Origin: AP-15 sp963789025
Lineage (GTDB): Bacteria > Pseudomonadota > Alphaproteobacteria > ATCC43930 > CGMCC-115725
Direction of reading: 5' to 3'
Assembly (NCBI GenBank): GCA_963789025.1
Contig: CAWBIT010000013.1
Span: forward strand, 1 to 64,000
DNA length: 64,000 nt
The position numbers and the translations under genes are program-made. Each line of letters begins with the position of its first letter. Within the stretch, counting starts at the first letter, position 1. The notes below the pieces were generated by a model. The model saw only the letters and a program-made list of their open reading frames with translations. It was not told where the DNA came from and did no database searches. This document shows, in pieces, positions 27,519 through 35,643 of this stretch.

Positions 27519-27905
27519 ATGGCCGACAACGTGCAGATCGTTCTGAACGCCTTCGAAACCCTTTTCAACAAGCGGGACTACGCCGCCGCGGAGCGTTTCT
27601 GGTCTCCGAACTACATTCAGCACAGTGCGCACATTCCGCCCGGACGCGAAGGGCTTTTCGCCTTCATCAAAGGGGCCCCTGAAGCTTTGCACTACGAGAA
27701 CGGGCTTACCGTTGCCAATGGCGACTACGTGCTCCTCCACGGCCGGTTTAGCGGCTTAGGCCGGCCGGCGAACTGGATCGTGGTGGATATCGTGCGCCTT
27801 GAGAACGGCCAACTGGCCGAGCACTGGGACGTCATCCAGGACGAAGTGACAAAGGAAGCATCGGTCAGCGGCCTGCCGATGTTCGGCGACAAGTTCCCGG
27901 GGTGA
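27519..27905 (+). CDS. NTF2/SnoaL-like protein, second of two
   Basis: This 128-residue protein carries the SnoaL-like pattern F-N-K-R-D-Y-A-A-A-E-R-F-W-S-P-N-Y-I-Q-H-S-A-H and V-D-I-V-R-L-E-N-G-Q-L-A-E-H-W-D-V-I-Q-D, with the conserved His/Asp that line the pocket in polyketide cyclases. A gaggaagcac stretch precedes the ATG. It probably forms one transcription unit with the upstream NTF2-like gene and the truncated hydrolase downstream, under the divergent LysR regulator. Confidence 0.82.
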   Translation: MADNVQIVLNAFETLFNKRDYAAAERFWSPNYIQHSAHIPPGREGLFAFIKGAPEALHYENGLTVANGDYVLLHGRFSGLGRPANWIVVDIVRLENGQLAEHWDVIQDEVTKEASVSGLPMFGDKFPG

Positions 27906-27951
27906 TCTTGCCGCGCGCCGGAGAATAGAACCCGCTTTAAGGAATATCGTC

Positions 27952-28225
27952 ATGTCCAATGCTACGCATGAAACGGCTCCCACCGAATTCGTTCAGGTCG
28001 AAGGCGTCCGGTTCGCCTATCGGCGCTTCGGCAGGCCTGGAGACCTCCCGCTGCTGTTGCTCAACTACTTCGCCGCGACCCTGGACGATTGGGACCCCCT
28101 GGTGACGAACGGGTTGGCGTGCGAGCGTGAGGTCATCCTGTTCGACAACGCCGGCGTCGGCAGCTCGACGGGCGACACGCCGCCGACGGTCGCGGCGATG
28201 ACCAAGGACTGTGTCGACTTCTGCC
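27952..28225 (+). pseudogene. 5' part of an alpha/beta hydrolase gene
   Basis: The frame V-E-G-V-R-F-A-Y-R-R-F-G ... L-L-L-L-N-Y-F-A-A-T-L-D-D-W-D-P, I-L-F-D-N-A-G-V-G-S-S-T-G is the N-terminal 90 residues of a typical hydrolase, up to just before the nucleophile elbow. At about 28225 it joins a minus-strand scrap of a different hydrolase, and the frame ends at 28275 with no G-x-S-x-G motif. No catalytic serine is encoded. Confidence 0.78.
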
Positions 28226-28425
28226 GGCGCTCGTCCCGCCGGACGAGTGCCGGGCAAGCCACTCAAGGATCGTGAAAATGGTTTGCGCCCTCGACCGGCA
28301 GCAGACAGCCGGGCAGGCCGCGCCCGGCCCAGGCGCGGCCGTAATCGATCGATAGCTCGGGCAGCTCCTTCGTGCCGTAAGCGACGACGCCTCCGGAGCC
28401 GTCGGCGGCAAGCCGGAGGCTTGAC
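28225..28425 (-). pseudogene. C-terminal scrap of another alpha/beta hydrolase
   Basis: Read on the minus strand with one frame change, this gives E-L-P-E-L-S-I-D-Y-G-R-A-W-A-G-R-G-L-P, V-E-G-A-N-H-F and then T-I-L-E-W-L-A-R, the usual C-terminal end with catalytic His of kynurenine-formamidase-like esterases. It is fused head-on to the truncated hydrolase at 27952. Confidence 0.45.
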
Positions 28426-28465
28426 AGGTTTGCCTATCCCCATTATATTAAGCTAGCTGACTGAC
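28421..28465 (+). promoter_or_regulatory. promoter and probable operator of the TetR gene
   Basis: A consensus -35 (ttgaca, 28421-28426), a 17-nt spacer and a near-consensus -10 (tatatt, 28444-28449) are followed at once by aagctagctgactgac (28450-28465), which resembles the element at 29116-29131 before the SDR gene. This suits autorepression by the TetR protein. Confidence 0.65.
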
Positions 28466-28477
28466 TTTAACTCGAAC

Positions 28478-29041
28478 ATGGCTAGGACACATATCGATAA
28501 ACGATCGCGGCTGGTTAGTGCGGCAGTGGGCTTGGCGTACCAGAACGGGTTCGGCGCCTCCTCGCTTGCCGACATCGCGCGCGAAGCCGAGGTTCCTCTG
28601 GGCAACGTCTATTACTACTTCAAGACCAAAGACGAGATTGGCGAGGCGATCGTCGAGTTGAGGCTGGCGCAGCTGTCCGCGCAGCGGCAGCGATGGGACG
28701 AAGGTGGATCGCCCAAGGATCGGCTTTGCGCCTGCGTCCAAGGCGTCTTCGAGAACAAGGATTGTTTGGCACAGCGCGGCTGCGCGGTCGGGACGTTTTG
28801 CTCCGAGCTCCACAAGGGGGGCGGCTCGGTCGCCACCAGAGCGACCGAGATCTTCGCTCAACACCTGGCCTGGATCGAGAGCCAGTTCCGGGCGCTAGGG
28901 AAGGGGAAAGATTCCAACGGCCTAGCCGTGCACCTGCTCTCCGCCATGCAAGGCGTATCGATCCTGGCCCATGCCTTTCATGACTCCGGTCTTGTGAAGG
29001 CGGAGACCAAGCGCCTCAAGAGTTGGATTCGAAGCTTGTGA
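28478..29041 (+). CDS. TetR/AcrR family regulator
   Basis: This 187-residue protein has a helix-turn-helix at 8-55 (L-V-S-A-A-V-G-L-A-Y-Q-N-G-F-G-A-S-S-L-A-D-I-A-R-E-A-E-V-P-L-G-N-V-Y-Y-Y-F) and a C-terminal ligand domain with four cysteines (C-A-C-V, C-L-A-Q-R-G-C-A-V-G-T-F-C) that could sense thiol-reactive compounds. It sits between two copies of a shared motif, one in its own promoter and one in the promoter of the following SDR genes, so it most likely represses both. Confidence 0.9.
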   Translation: MARTHIDKRSRLVSAAVGLAYQNGFGASSLADIAREAEVPLGNVYYYFKTKDEIGEAIVELRLAQLSAQRQRWDEGGSPKDRLCACVQGVFENKDCLAQRGCAVGTFCSELHKGGGSVATRATEIFAQHLAWIESQFRALGKGKDSNGLAVHLLSAMQGVSILAHAFHDSGLVKAETKRLKSWIRSL

Positions 29042-29108
29042 GGCGCCAGGCGGGCTGAACCCGCAGGCCGACACGGCGAAGCCTGAAGCGAGCCGAGTAA
29101 AATGCGCA

Positions 29109-29136
29109 TTGCACTAAGTTAGGCAACTGACATACA
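29109..29136 (+). promoter_or_regulatory. promoter of the SDR genes with TetR-type motif
   Basis: A ttgcac -35 (29109-29114) and cataca -10 (29131-29136) enclose aagttaggcaactgac, which matches the TetR-gene element in 12 of 16 positions. A repressor bound there would block RNA polymerase. Confidence 0.5.
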
Positions 29137-29197
29137 CTCGGGATAACGAGGCGATCGGATGACACAGCAAGCCTTAAGCAGGCAGAATGGAGCTTTT

Positions 29198-29800
29198 ATG
29201 AAAATTGTTTTAATTGGCGCAAACGGAAAGATCGGGGAACTGGTTCAAAAGGCATTGGCGGGTGCTGGCCATGAGATAGTCAAGGTCGGACGCAAATCGG
29301 GCGATTTCCAAGTCGAGATCGAGAACCGCGAAAGTGTCAGAAAGCTTTATCAAGCCGTCGGCTCGTTTGATGCCGTGGCCATTGCAGCAGGTGAAGTCGC
29401 ATTTGCTCCGCTTTCGGAACTCACCGCTGAAGAGTGGCAGTTCTCGTTGGGAAGCAAGCTCATGGGCCAGATCAGTCTGGTCCAGGAGGCGATCCCGTTC
29501 ATCAACGAAAGGGGATCTTTCACCTTGGTTTCGGGCGTTCTTAATGAAGAACCGATCTTCGCCGGTGTTGCGGGTGCAACCGTCTCGGGCGCATTGGAAG
29601 GTTTCGCTCGGGCTGCCGCCGTCGAACTTCCCAAGGGATTGCGGATCAATGTGGTGAGTCCGACGATCCTGAAGGAATCCGAAGCTCACATGGGTTCGTT
29701 CTTTCCCGGCGTGATTCCGGTCGAAGGATGGAAAGTTGGACAAGCCTACAAACGCGCTATCTTGGGCGCGCAAACCGGCCGCGTTTACAGAGTTGATTGA
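29198..29800 (+). CDS. short-chain dehydrogenase-like protein
   Basis: This 200-residue protein has a Rossmann start (V-L-I-G-A-N-G-K-I-G, residues 4-13) and the sequence F-D-A-V-A-I-A-A-G-E-V-A-F, the equivalent of the N-N-A-G strand. The usual Tyr-x-x-x-Lys is replaced by T-V-S-G-A-L-E-G-F, as in a known group of short SDRs, so classical catalysis is doubtful. The ATG at 29198 is chosen for the natural start of the first beta strand. It is probably repressed by the upstream TetR protein and is followed 64 nt later by a second SDR. Confidence 0.8.
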   Translation: MKIVLIGANGKIGELVQKALAGAGHEIVKVGRKSGDFQVEIENRESVRKLYQAVGSFDAVAIAAGEVAFAPLSELTAEEWQFSLGSKLMGQISLVQEAIPFINERGSFTLVSGVLNEEPIFAGVAGATVSGALEGFARAAAVELPKGLRINVVSPTILKESEAHMGSFFPGVIPVEGWKVGQAYKRAILGAQTGRVYRVD

Positions 29801-29864
29801 GGTTACCCAGCGTTTATTCGACGACCGCCCGGCAACATCGCATAATTTTTTGCGGGATTTAATT

Positions 29865-30644
29865 ATGAAACTCACGAGCAATACGATTTTGATCACCGGC
29901 GGTGCCAGTGGCATCGGTTACGAACTCACCAAACAACTCACGGCACTTGGTAACACGATTCTTATCACGGGCCGCGATCAAGCAAAGATGGACCGTGCGA
30001 AAGCGGCCTTTCCAAAAATTCACACCTTTCGAAGCGACGTTTCCGATCCGGAAGCGATCGCCACTCTTTGCGAAAAAGTCACCAAACAATTTCCTAAGCT
30101 CAACATTTTGATCAACAACGCCGGTATCATGCGTGAGATCAATGTTCACGACAAAGCTGAAAGCCTCGAAGACATCACTCGAGAGATTGAAATCAATTTG
30201 AGCGGGCCGATTCGCATGGTGAAAGAATTCTTGCCGCATTTGAAAACAAAATCAGAGGCAGCAATCATGAATGTTTCATCGGGATTGGCATTTGTTCCAT
30301 TGCCCATTTCACCGGTTTATTGCGCCACCAAGGCCGGTCTGCATTCGTTCACCGAGTCTCTTCGTGTGCAACTGAAAAACACCAAGGTGAAGGTATTTGA
30401 ACTAGCACCGCCGACGACACAAACCGAACTCTTGGGTGACTTTAATTTTGAAGACATGAAAGGCGTTTCTATCATGAAGGTGGAAGACATGGTTAAAGTC
30501 GCCGTCAAAGGAATGCAAACCGATCGATTTGAAATTCGTCCAGGTCAGGCGAATCAGCTCAAAATGATGAGTCGCGTGGCGCCTGGATTTATTTTGAAAC
30601 AAATGAGCCGATCGGTCGATCGTATGCTCAGAACACAGAATTAA
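29865..30644 (+). CDS. short-chain dehydrogenase, DltE-like
   Basis: This 259-residue classical SDR has T-G-G-A-S-G-I-G (11-18), N-N-A-G near 85, the catalytic Ser in M-N-V-S-S-G and Y-C-A-T-K near 150. It matches the DltE-type subgroup by its C-terminal length. It is visibly richer in A and T, with Lys AAA/AAG and Phe codons, than the GC-rich neighbours, so it was probably acquired from another lineage. It follows the other SDR gene under the same likely TetR control. Substrate unknown. Confidence 0.88.
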   Translation: MKLTSNTILITGGASGIGYELTKQLTALGNTILITGRDQAKMDRAKAAFPKIHTFRSDVSDPEAIATLCEKVTKQFPKLNILINNAGIMREINVHDKAESLEDITREIEINLSGPIRMVKEFLPHLKTKSEAAIMNVSSGLAFVPLPISPVYCATKAGLHSFTESLRVQLKNTKVKVFELAPPTTQTELLGDFNFEDMKGVSIMKVEDMVKVAVKGMQTDRFEIRPGQANQLKMMSRVAPGFILKQMSRSVDRMLRTQN

Positions 30645-30663
30645 TTCGAAGTATTGCGATCAA

Positions 30664-30880
30664 ATGTGCTTCATAGAGCGGCCGGTGCTGGCCAAGCTTG
30701 GGTTCGACCCGCGGACCATGCCGATGAAGCCGATGAGCGTGGAGCAGTGCGTATCCGAGGGCCTTAACGCGCTGCGGGAAAACCGGTCCAGAATAGTTCC
30801 GGGCCGACGGAATCGCTTCATGGACGCATTTGTGCCAGCTTTCGTGAAACGGACGTTCACAGCGAAGATGTTGGGTAAAG
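30664..30880 (+). pseudogene. C-terminal scrap of a short-chain dehydrogenase
   Basis: The frame M-P-M-K-P-M-S-V-E-Q-C-V-S-E-G-L-N-A-L-R-E-N-R-S-R-I-V-P-G-R-R-N-R is the C-terminal helix region of an SDR of the fatty-acid reductase type. There is no nucleotide-binding part. It directly follows the intact SDR and is GC-rich, so it belonged to a different gene. Confidence 0.65.
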
Positions 30881-30939
30881 CGCTCGCGAGCAAGTCCGCA
30901 TCTGCAAGCTCTCGCGGGAGGGCCTGATAACGGATAAGC

Positions 30940-31030
30940 GCTGTAAGGTGGCGGACCCGCCGCCGATGTCCGCCATCTTTCGCGCCTACAATGACTGGCT
31001 CGCCGAATTCTGCCGCACGGATCCCGCCGA
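30940..31030 (+). pseudogene. scrap of an amidohydrolase gene
   Basis: P-P-P-M-S-A-I-F-R-A-Y-N-D-W-L-A-E-F-C-R-T-D-P-A resembles the helix before the metal-binding core of COG2159 amidohydrolases. Only about 28 codons remain. The rest of 31030-31153 shows no recognisable gene. Confidence 0.45.
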
Positions 31031-31153
31031 GCAAGTCGGTCGCGGTCGGCGGCTCGCAACAGCGTGCCGGCGTCGTAGACGTCATTGAAGGTCATGGTGC
31101 GGCTAAGGCCGCAACGGAAGGGGTTTTGGCCCTACCGCTGGCGGCGCAGCGCC

Positions 31154-32236
31154 TTAGTTCAGCCGGGCGACCAGTGGCGCCAGGAACTCGCGCAAAACCG
31201 GCGACCATTTGGCGTGCTCGGGGCCGCTGGAGGAATGGCCGAGATCGCTGTCGAGCTCGAAATAGCGCGCCTCGACCCCGGCCGCGGTCAACGCCTTGAT
31301 GACATCGGGCGCGATCTTCGGCGGGAACAGCGCGTCGGTGTGGCACAGGACGTAGAGCACGTTGGCCTTGATCCTGGCGAAATCCGGCCTGGTGTCGAAG
31401 CCGAGCAAAGCGCGGCGCAAGATGATCAGCGAGTTGGCGTCCCATTTGGCGGCCCAGTTTGCGGCCTGCTCGCGGATCGCCGCCTCGCGCGCCGCCGGGT
31501 CGGGGAGGCGCGGCGCCAGGGCGGTCTCGATACCGTAGCGCTTCAATGTCTCGACCCGGATGTCGGTCAACACCGTCTTGCACGCCGCCTTGCCGTAATA
31601 GCGGCCGCCATGCCATTCGGGATCGCCGGCCAGCCGCGCCTCCAACTCGGCCAATTGCTTGTCGGTATTGACCGAGGCCCAGGGTGCGGTGTTGACCGGC
31701 ACGATCGCGTCCATGAAATCGGGGTAGGCGACCGCCCATTGGAACGCCTGGTAGCCGCCATAGGAGGGACCGGCGACCGCGACCAGATGGCGGATTCCGA
31801 GATGGTCGAGCAAGGCTTTTTGCGCGGCGACGATGTCGACGATCGTGATGTTCGGAAAATCGGGGCCATAGGCCTCGCCGGTCTGCGGGTTGATGCTGCC
31901 CGCATTGGTCGAGCCGAAGGACGAGCCAAGCATGTTCGAGGCGACGACGAACAATTTGTCGGTGTCAATCGCCTTGCCCGGCCCGATCAGGCCGTCCCAC
32001 GAGCCCGGCTGGTTGCCGTTCGCCGGGTTGCGGCCGGCGAAATGGTGGCTGCCGGTGTAGCCATGCGTGCACAGGATGGCGTTGCGGCCGTCGGACGCCG
32101 GGCGGCCATAGGTCTCGTAGGCGACCCTCGCCTCGGGCATGACTGTGCCGTCGGTGAGCGGGAAATTTCGCAAGGTGAAGAACCGGTCCTCGACGGCGCC
32201 GATATCGGCGGCGGGGCGCAGCGGCAGGTCGTTCAT
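31154..32236 (-). CDS. MetX-like alpha/beta hydrolase (homoserine O-acetyltransferase fold)
   Basis: This 360-residue protein has R-V-A-Y-E-T-Y-G-R-P, H-G-Y-T-G-S, the nucleophile elbow G-P-S-Y-G-G-Y-Q-A (Ser near 158) and a C-terminal D-L-G-H-S-S-S-G-P-E-H with the catalytic His. The fold is that of MetX, but the G-P-S-Y-G-G elbow differs from the G-G-S-M-G-G of true MetX, so it may be a hydrolase rather than an acyltransferase. The ATG at 32236 has a GGAGGAC site 6 nt upstream. It is divergent from the CinA/nucleotidyltransferase fusion; a paralogue is at 38651. Confidence 0.82.
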   Translation of the reverse strand: MNDLPLRPAADIGAVEDRFFTLRNFPLTDGTVMPEARVAYETYGRPASDGRNAILCTHGYTGSHHFAGRNPANGNQPGSWDGLIGPGKAIDTDKLFVVASNMLGSSFGSTNAGSINPQTGEAYGPDFPNITIVDIVAAQKALLDHLGIRHLVAVAGPSYGGYQAFQWAVAYPDFMDAIVPVNTAPWASVNTDKQLAELEARLAGDPEWHGGRYYGKAACKTVLTDIRVETLKRYGIETALAPRLPDPAAREAAIREQAANWAAKWDANSLIILRRALLGFDTRPDFARIKANVLYVLCHTDALFPPKIAPDVIKALTAAGVEARYFELDSDLGHSSSGPEHAKWSPVLREFLAPLVARLN

Positions 32237-32327
32237 CTTTGTCCTCCGCAAGGCACTCTGTTGACTCTGTCCGAACTGTCTTTCACCGTTCGCGAGGCAT
32301 TTTTCAGCTTCGGACCACACACGCACC

Positions 32328-33506
32328 ATGAGCCCGTCGAACGCCGCGTGGCAACAATTGATCTCGACATTGCACGCGTCCGGCCGCAAGGCTGCGCTCG
32401 CGATCACCGGGGGCGGCAGTGGGGCCGTCGGCGAGCTGCTTCGAGTTCCCGGCGGCTCCCGGCTGCTGATCGACGCGCAAATTCCCTACGACGCGCAGGC
32501 GCTTGCAACGTTTCTCGGCTTTGCGCCGGCACAGGCGTGCAGCGTCGACACCGCAATCGCGATGGCGCAAAGCGCACGGGCGCGCGCCGCCAGGCTGGTG
32601 CCGGCGGGCACGGACCTGGTGGGCCTGGGCGCGACGGCGGCACTGGTGAGCGACCGCCCGCGCAAGGGCGAGCATCGATTTCACATCGCATTCGCCAACT
32701 CCGCCGGTATCGCGCACTGCACTTGCGTGATGGCCAAGGGCCGACGTGATCGCGCCGCTGAAGAAGACCTCGTTTCGCGCGCGATCGTCCTGTGGCTGGC
32801 CCGCGCATGCGGGATTGCCGCAGCGTCGCCGCGCAGCCTCATCGATGCGGATGAACATTATGCGGAGACGGTCGTCGCCGCCCCCACCCCTGTCGATACG
32901 ATCGATCAGCTGTTGGCGGGCGAACTCGATCGCGTCACCGTCCAGCCGGATGGCCAAATCGTGCTGTCGTCGCCGCAGCCCTTTGTGCTGTTCCCGGGTT
33001 CTTTCAACCCGATGCACGAGGGACATGTATTGCTGGCGCGGGTCGCCGAAGAATTGAGGCAGCAGCCCTTGGCGTTCGAAATCTCCGTCACGAACGTCGA
33101 CAAGCCGCCGCTGGCGGGCGAGACGGTGAGAGGGCGGCTCGCGCAATTCGCCTGGAAGTCGCCGGTCGAACTCACGCGAGCGCCGACCTTCCTCGAAAAG
33201 TCGCGCCTGTTTCCGAGCGCGACGTTTGTGATCGGTGCGGATACGGCGGAGCGGCTGGTTGCGGCGAAATATTATGGCGATGACGAGCTGCGAATGCACG
33301 TGGCGCTCGAGGAAATCGCCAATTCGGGGAGCAGCTTTCTGGTGGCCGTGCGCATCGACGCGGTGGGGCGCGTACGCGCGCTGAACGACATCCCCGTGCC
33401 GCGGCGCTATGCCGATCTCTTCACCGAAATCCCCGAGCACCGTTTCCGCGTTGACACCTCCTCATCCGAGATCCGCGCACGGGGACGTGCAGTTGGAAAT
33501 TCATAG
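32328..33506 (+). CDS. CinA-like domain fused to a NadD-like nucleotidyltransferase
   Basis: This 392-residue protein has two domains. Residues 1-165 look like the CinA/PncC nicotinamide-nucleotide amidase fold (A-I-T-G-G-G-S-G-A-V-G-E-L-L near 25-38). Residues 218-385 carry the cytidylyltransferase signature P-G-S-F-N-P-M-H-E-G-H (223-233), V-I-G-A-D-T and the late S-S-S-E-I-R motif of adenylyltransferases. If both are active, the protein could turn NMN into NaMN and then NaAD in one chain, a salvage route to NAD. This is inferred from the domains only. It is divergent from the MetX-like gene. Confidence 0.75.
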   Translation: MSPSNAAWQQLISTLHASGRKAALAITGGGSGAVGELLRVPGGSRLLIDAQIPYDAQALATFLGFAPAQACSVDTAIAMAQSARARAARLVPAGTDLVGLGATAALVSDRPRKGEHRFHIAFANSAGIAHCTCVMAKGRRDRAAEEDLVSRAIVLWLARACGIAAASPRSLIDADEHYAETVVAAPTPVDTIDQLLAGELDRVTVQPDGQIVLSSPQPFVLFPGSFNPMHEGHVLLARVAEELRQQPLAFEISVTNVDKPPLAGETVRGRLAQFAWKSPVELTRAPTFLEKSRLFPSATFVIGADTAERLVAAKYYGDDELRMHVALEEIANSGSSFLVAVRIDAVGRVRALNDIPVPRRYADLFTEIPEHRFRVDTSSSEIRARGRAVGNS

Positions 33507-33608
33507 CGAACCAGCACCTCCCTCCGGAATTGCTGGCCCCCGCCAACTCGATTACTTCAAAGCCGACGATATCGGATCGAACTGCAGCGTTCACCCACGC
33601 TAGGATGA

Positions 33609-34008
33609 TAGAATACGACAACCCGCATCGAGCAGCATATCGCTCACCCACGCCCCTTGCATCACGTCCGCTTGCATCCTGCGCCCGGCCTGTCGGATGC
33701 GACGCGTGATTTCCTGCATTGTCTTGACGACTTCCGGATGGTCGGGCTGGCCGGGATAGCCGAGACTTTGGGCAAAATCGTTTGGGCCAATGCTGTAGAG
33801 GTCAATGCCCGGCACCGAGAGAATGGCGTCGAGGTTCTCCAGCACGGCAACATCTTCGAGCAAAGCGCACACCAGCATCTGTTCGTTTGCCTCACGGTAG
33901 CACGCCACCTTGTCTGCAATCCCGGCATTGTAGTCGGTGCCCCGGTTGGCCCCGAATGACCGCTCACCAAGCGGACCGAAGTAGCACGCCCCGACGAGCT
34001 GGCGGGTC
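33609..34008 (-). pseudogene. truncated second copy of the HpcH aldolase gene
   Basis: The frame A-C-Y-F-G-P-L-G-E-R-S-F-G-A-N-R-G-T-D-Y ... I-D-L-Y-S-I-G-P-N-D-F-A-Q-S-L-G-Y matches the C-terminal 130 residues of the aldolase at 24888. The N-terminal half, with the metal-binding and catalytic residues, is missing. The sequence switches at about 34010 to the end of the ion-channel gene on the same strand. The end differs (D-A-G-C-R-I-L-S-S). Confidence 0.88.
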
Positions 34009-34024
34009 CTCCCATGGAGGCGGA

Positions 34025-34792
34025 TCACGAGGACCCGTCCGGTTCGCAAGGGAGCAGCGCCCCGCAACGCTTGCAGTGCACCGCATCGCTCTCATGTTCG
34101 GAAAGCCCGCAGGAGGAGCACCGGTGCTGTAGTCTCCTGGGCCGGAACAGCACCTGTACCATCCGCAAAAACAAGCTGATTCCGACGATCATCATGACGA
34201 TCGAGAGCAGGCGCCCAGCCGTCCCGGTAAGCGTTATGTCGCCGAACCCGGTCGTGGTAAGAGTCGCGACTGTGAAATAAAGCGCATCGATATAGTTACC
34301 GATCGCCGGGTTTTGCCGATGTTGCGTCTCGTAAACGATCGCCGTCGTTACAAAGAGAAAGACGAAGAGGTGGGTTCCCGCGATGATCGTATCGTAATTG
34401 CGCCTGACGAATGAGAAGTCGCGCTGCATGCGGCTCGCGATGCGATAGGAGCGAAACAAGCGGAGCGCTCGTAGCGCGCGAAGAAAGCCGAGCCCGTGCC
34501 CGCTGATCGGAGCCGCGAACGAGATTATGACCGCTATGTCGGCGAGGCCCAGTGGGTGAAGCAGGTCGTGCAAGCGTTGGCGGCTTACCGAGAGGCGGGC
34601 GAGGAACTCGCCGAGTATGAGGAGCCCAATCGTAGCGTCGATAAGCTCGAGAACGGGGCCCCCGTCGACAAACGAGGTTACCACCAGGAAAATGATCGTC
34701 AGAACATCGAACAGCAGGAGCCCGTATCGGAACCGGACGGCACGTCGGCTCTCCCCCTCGTACAGCTCCCGTAAGAGTGTGCCGATAGCCAT
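34025..34792 (-). CDS. voltage-gated-type K+ channel with C-terminal zinc ribbon
   Basis: This 255-residue membrane protein has an S1-S4-like part (25-125, with the Arg-rich L-R-A-L-R-A-L-R-L-F-R-S-Y-R of an S4 segment), S5, the pore helix and selectivity filter T-T-T-G-F-G-D (179-185), and S6. G-F-G in place of G-Y-G occurs in bacterial K+ channels. After S6 comes a short tail with two Cys pairs, C-S-S-C (225-228) and C-K-R-C (240-243), a zinc-ribbon that is unusual in this family and may gate or assemble the tetramer. It ends just where the aldolase remnant begins. Confidence 0.88.
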   Translation of the reverse strand: MAIGTLLRELYEGESRRAVRFRYGLLLFDVLTIIFLVVTSFVDGGPVLELIDATIGLLILGEFLARLSVSRQRLHDLLHPLGLADIAVIISFAAPISGHGLGFLRALRALRLFRSYRIASRMQRDFSFVRRNYDTIIAGTHLFVFLFVTTAIVYETQHRQNPAIGNYIDALYFTVATLTTTGFGDITLTGTAGRLLSIVMMIVGISLFLRMVQVLFRPRRLQHRCSSCGLSEHESDAVHCKRCGALLPCEPDGSS

Positions 34793-34822
34793 GCAGATGT
34801 GAGTTCCGGCGGAGGCGAACTG

Positions 34823-34850
34823 TGGTTACGGTGACATGGTTACGGTGACA
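34823..34850. repeat. two tandem copies of a 14-bp unit
   Basis: tggttacggtgaca occurs twice without a gap. Similar ggttacggtgaca strings are, from memory, part of repeats linked to REP-type transposases. No such gene is here. The rest of 34793-35055 holds no gene. Confidence 0.6.
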
Positions 34851-35055
34851 GTTTACTTGATAGTGGCGCGACGCTGCCATATGCGAGGCCCGCGCGCATC
34901 TCGCGGACGAGGATTGTACAATTTTGACGTGGCGAGGCTGACCACCCCTGCTTGAAGAGCCAAGCGACGCCCCCGTGGCGCGCATTGAGGTCTTGATTAT
35001 AGAATACCTGGGATCACGGCTTTTTTGACGATCCTCGGCGGCGGTCAGGCTGGAA

Positions 35056-35643
35056 ATGGAAAAATTCAGGACCGGGCGCCTTTTGGCGCGGTCATGGCAG
35101 ATCGAGGATCTGCCCCTCGCGATGGAATTGTGGGGCGATCCCGCCGTCACGGCGCTCATTGATTCTCGCGGCAAACTCACCGAGGCCCAAGTCCATGAGA
35201 AGCTCTACAGCGAGATCGAGCGAGAGAGATCCAGTGGTGTCCAGTATTGGGCGCTGTTCGATCACCGCAATGGCGATTTCATCGGCTGCGGCGGACTTCG
35301 GCCCTGGGCCTATACACCCGGCGCGGCGGATTTCGAAGTGGGGTTCCATCTCGTGAAGCGCTGCTGGGGCAAAGGGTTCGGAGCGGAAGCTGCCCAAGGC
35401 GCGCTCGAATATGCGTGGGAAAAATTGCGGCTGTCGAAAGTCTATGCCGGGCATAACCCAGACAATCGGGCTTCGGAGAAGATCCTAAAGAAGCTCGGAT
35501 TCGAGTTCATCGAAAATGCCTTTTACAAGCCCACCGGCTTGATGCATCCGTCCTACGTCTGCATGGCGCCGACACCCAGACCAAACACTCCCACATCGAC
35601 GTCGACCGGAAGCAAGCGTAGGGCGTGCAATCCGCTATCTTAA
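35056..35643 (+). CDS. GNAT family N-acetyltransferase, RimJ/RimL-like
   Basis: This 195-residue protein opens with R-T-G-R-L-L-A-R-S-W-Q-I-E-D-L-P-L-A, has F-E-V-G-F-H-L-V-K-R-C-W-G-K-G-F-G-A-E-A as the acetyl-CoA pyrophosphate loop (K-R-C-W-G-K-G-F-G-A) and ends with N-P-D-N-R-A-S-E-K-I-L-K-K-L-G-F, typical of ribosomal-protein alanine acetyltransferase relatives. The target could be a protein N-terminus or a small amine. The last 20 residues are Thr/Pro/Ser-rich and run into a palindromic repeat, so the original stop may lie earlier in related genes. Confidence 0.88.
   Translation: MEKFRTGRLLARSWQIEDLPLAMELWGDPAVTALIDSRGKLTEAQVHEKLYSEIERERSSGVQYWALFDHRNGDFIGCGGLRPWAYTPGAADFEVGFHLVKRCWGKGFGAEAAQGALEYAWEKLRLSKVYAGHNPDNRASEKILKKLGFEFIENAFYKPTGLMHPSYVCMAPTPRPNTPTSTSTGSKRRACNPLS

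Noticed and set aside
30628..31095. Minus-strand frames of 155 and 141 codons
   Set aside because: Low-complexity Arg/Ala/Pro translation opposite the SDR and amidohydrolase scraps; no support.
31085..32749. 554-codon plus-strand frame
   Set aside because: It is antisense to the MetX-like gene, then overlaps the CinA fusion in another frame; no recognisable domain.
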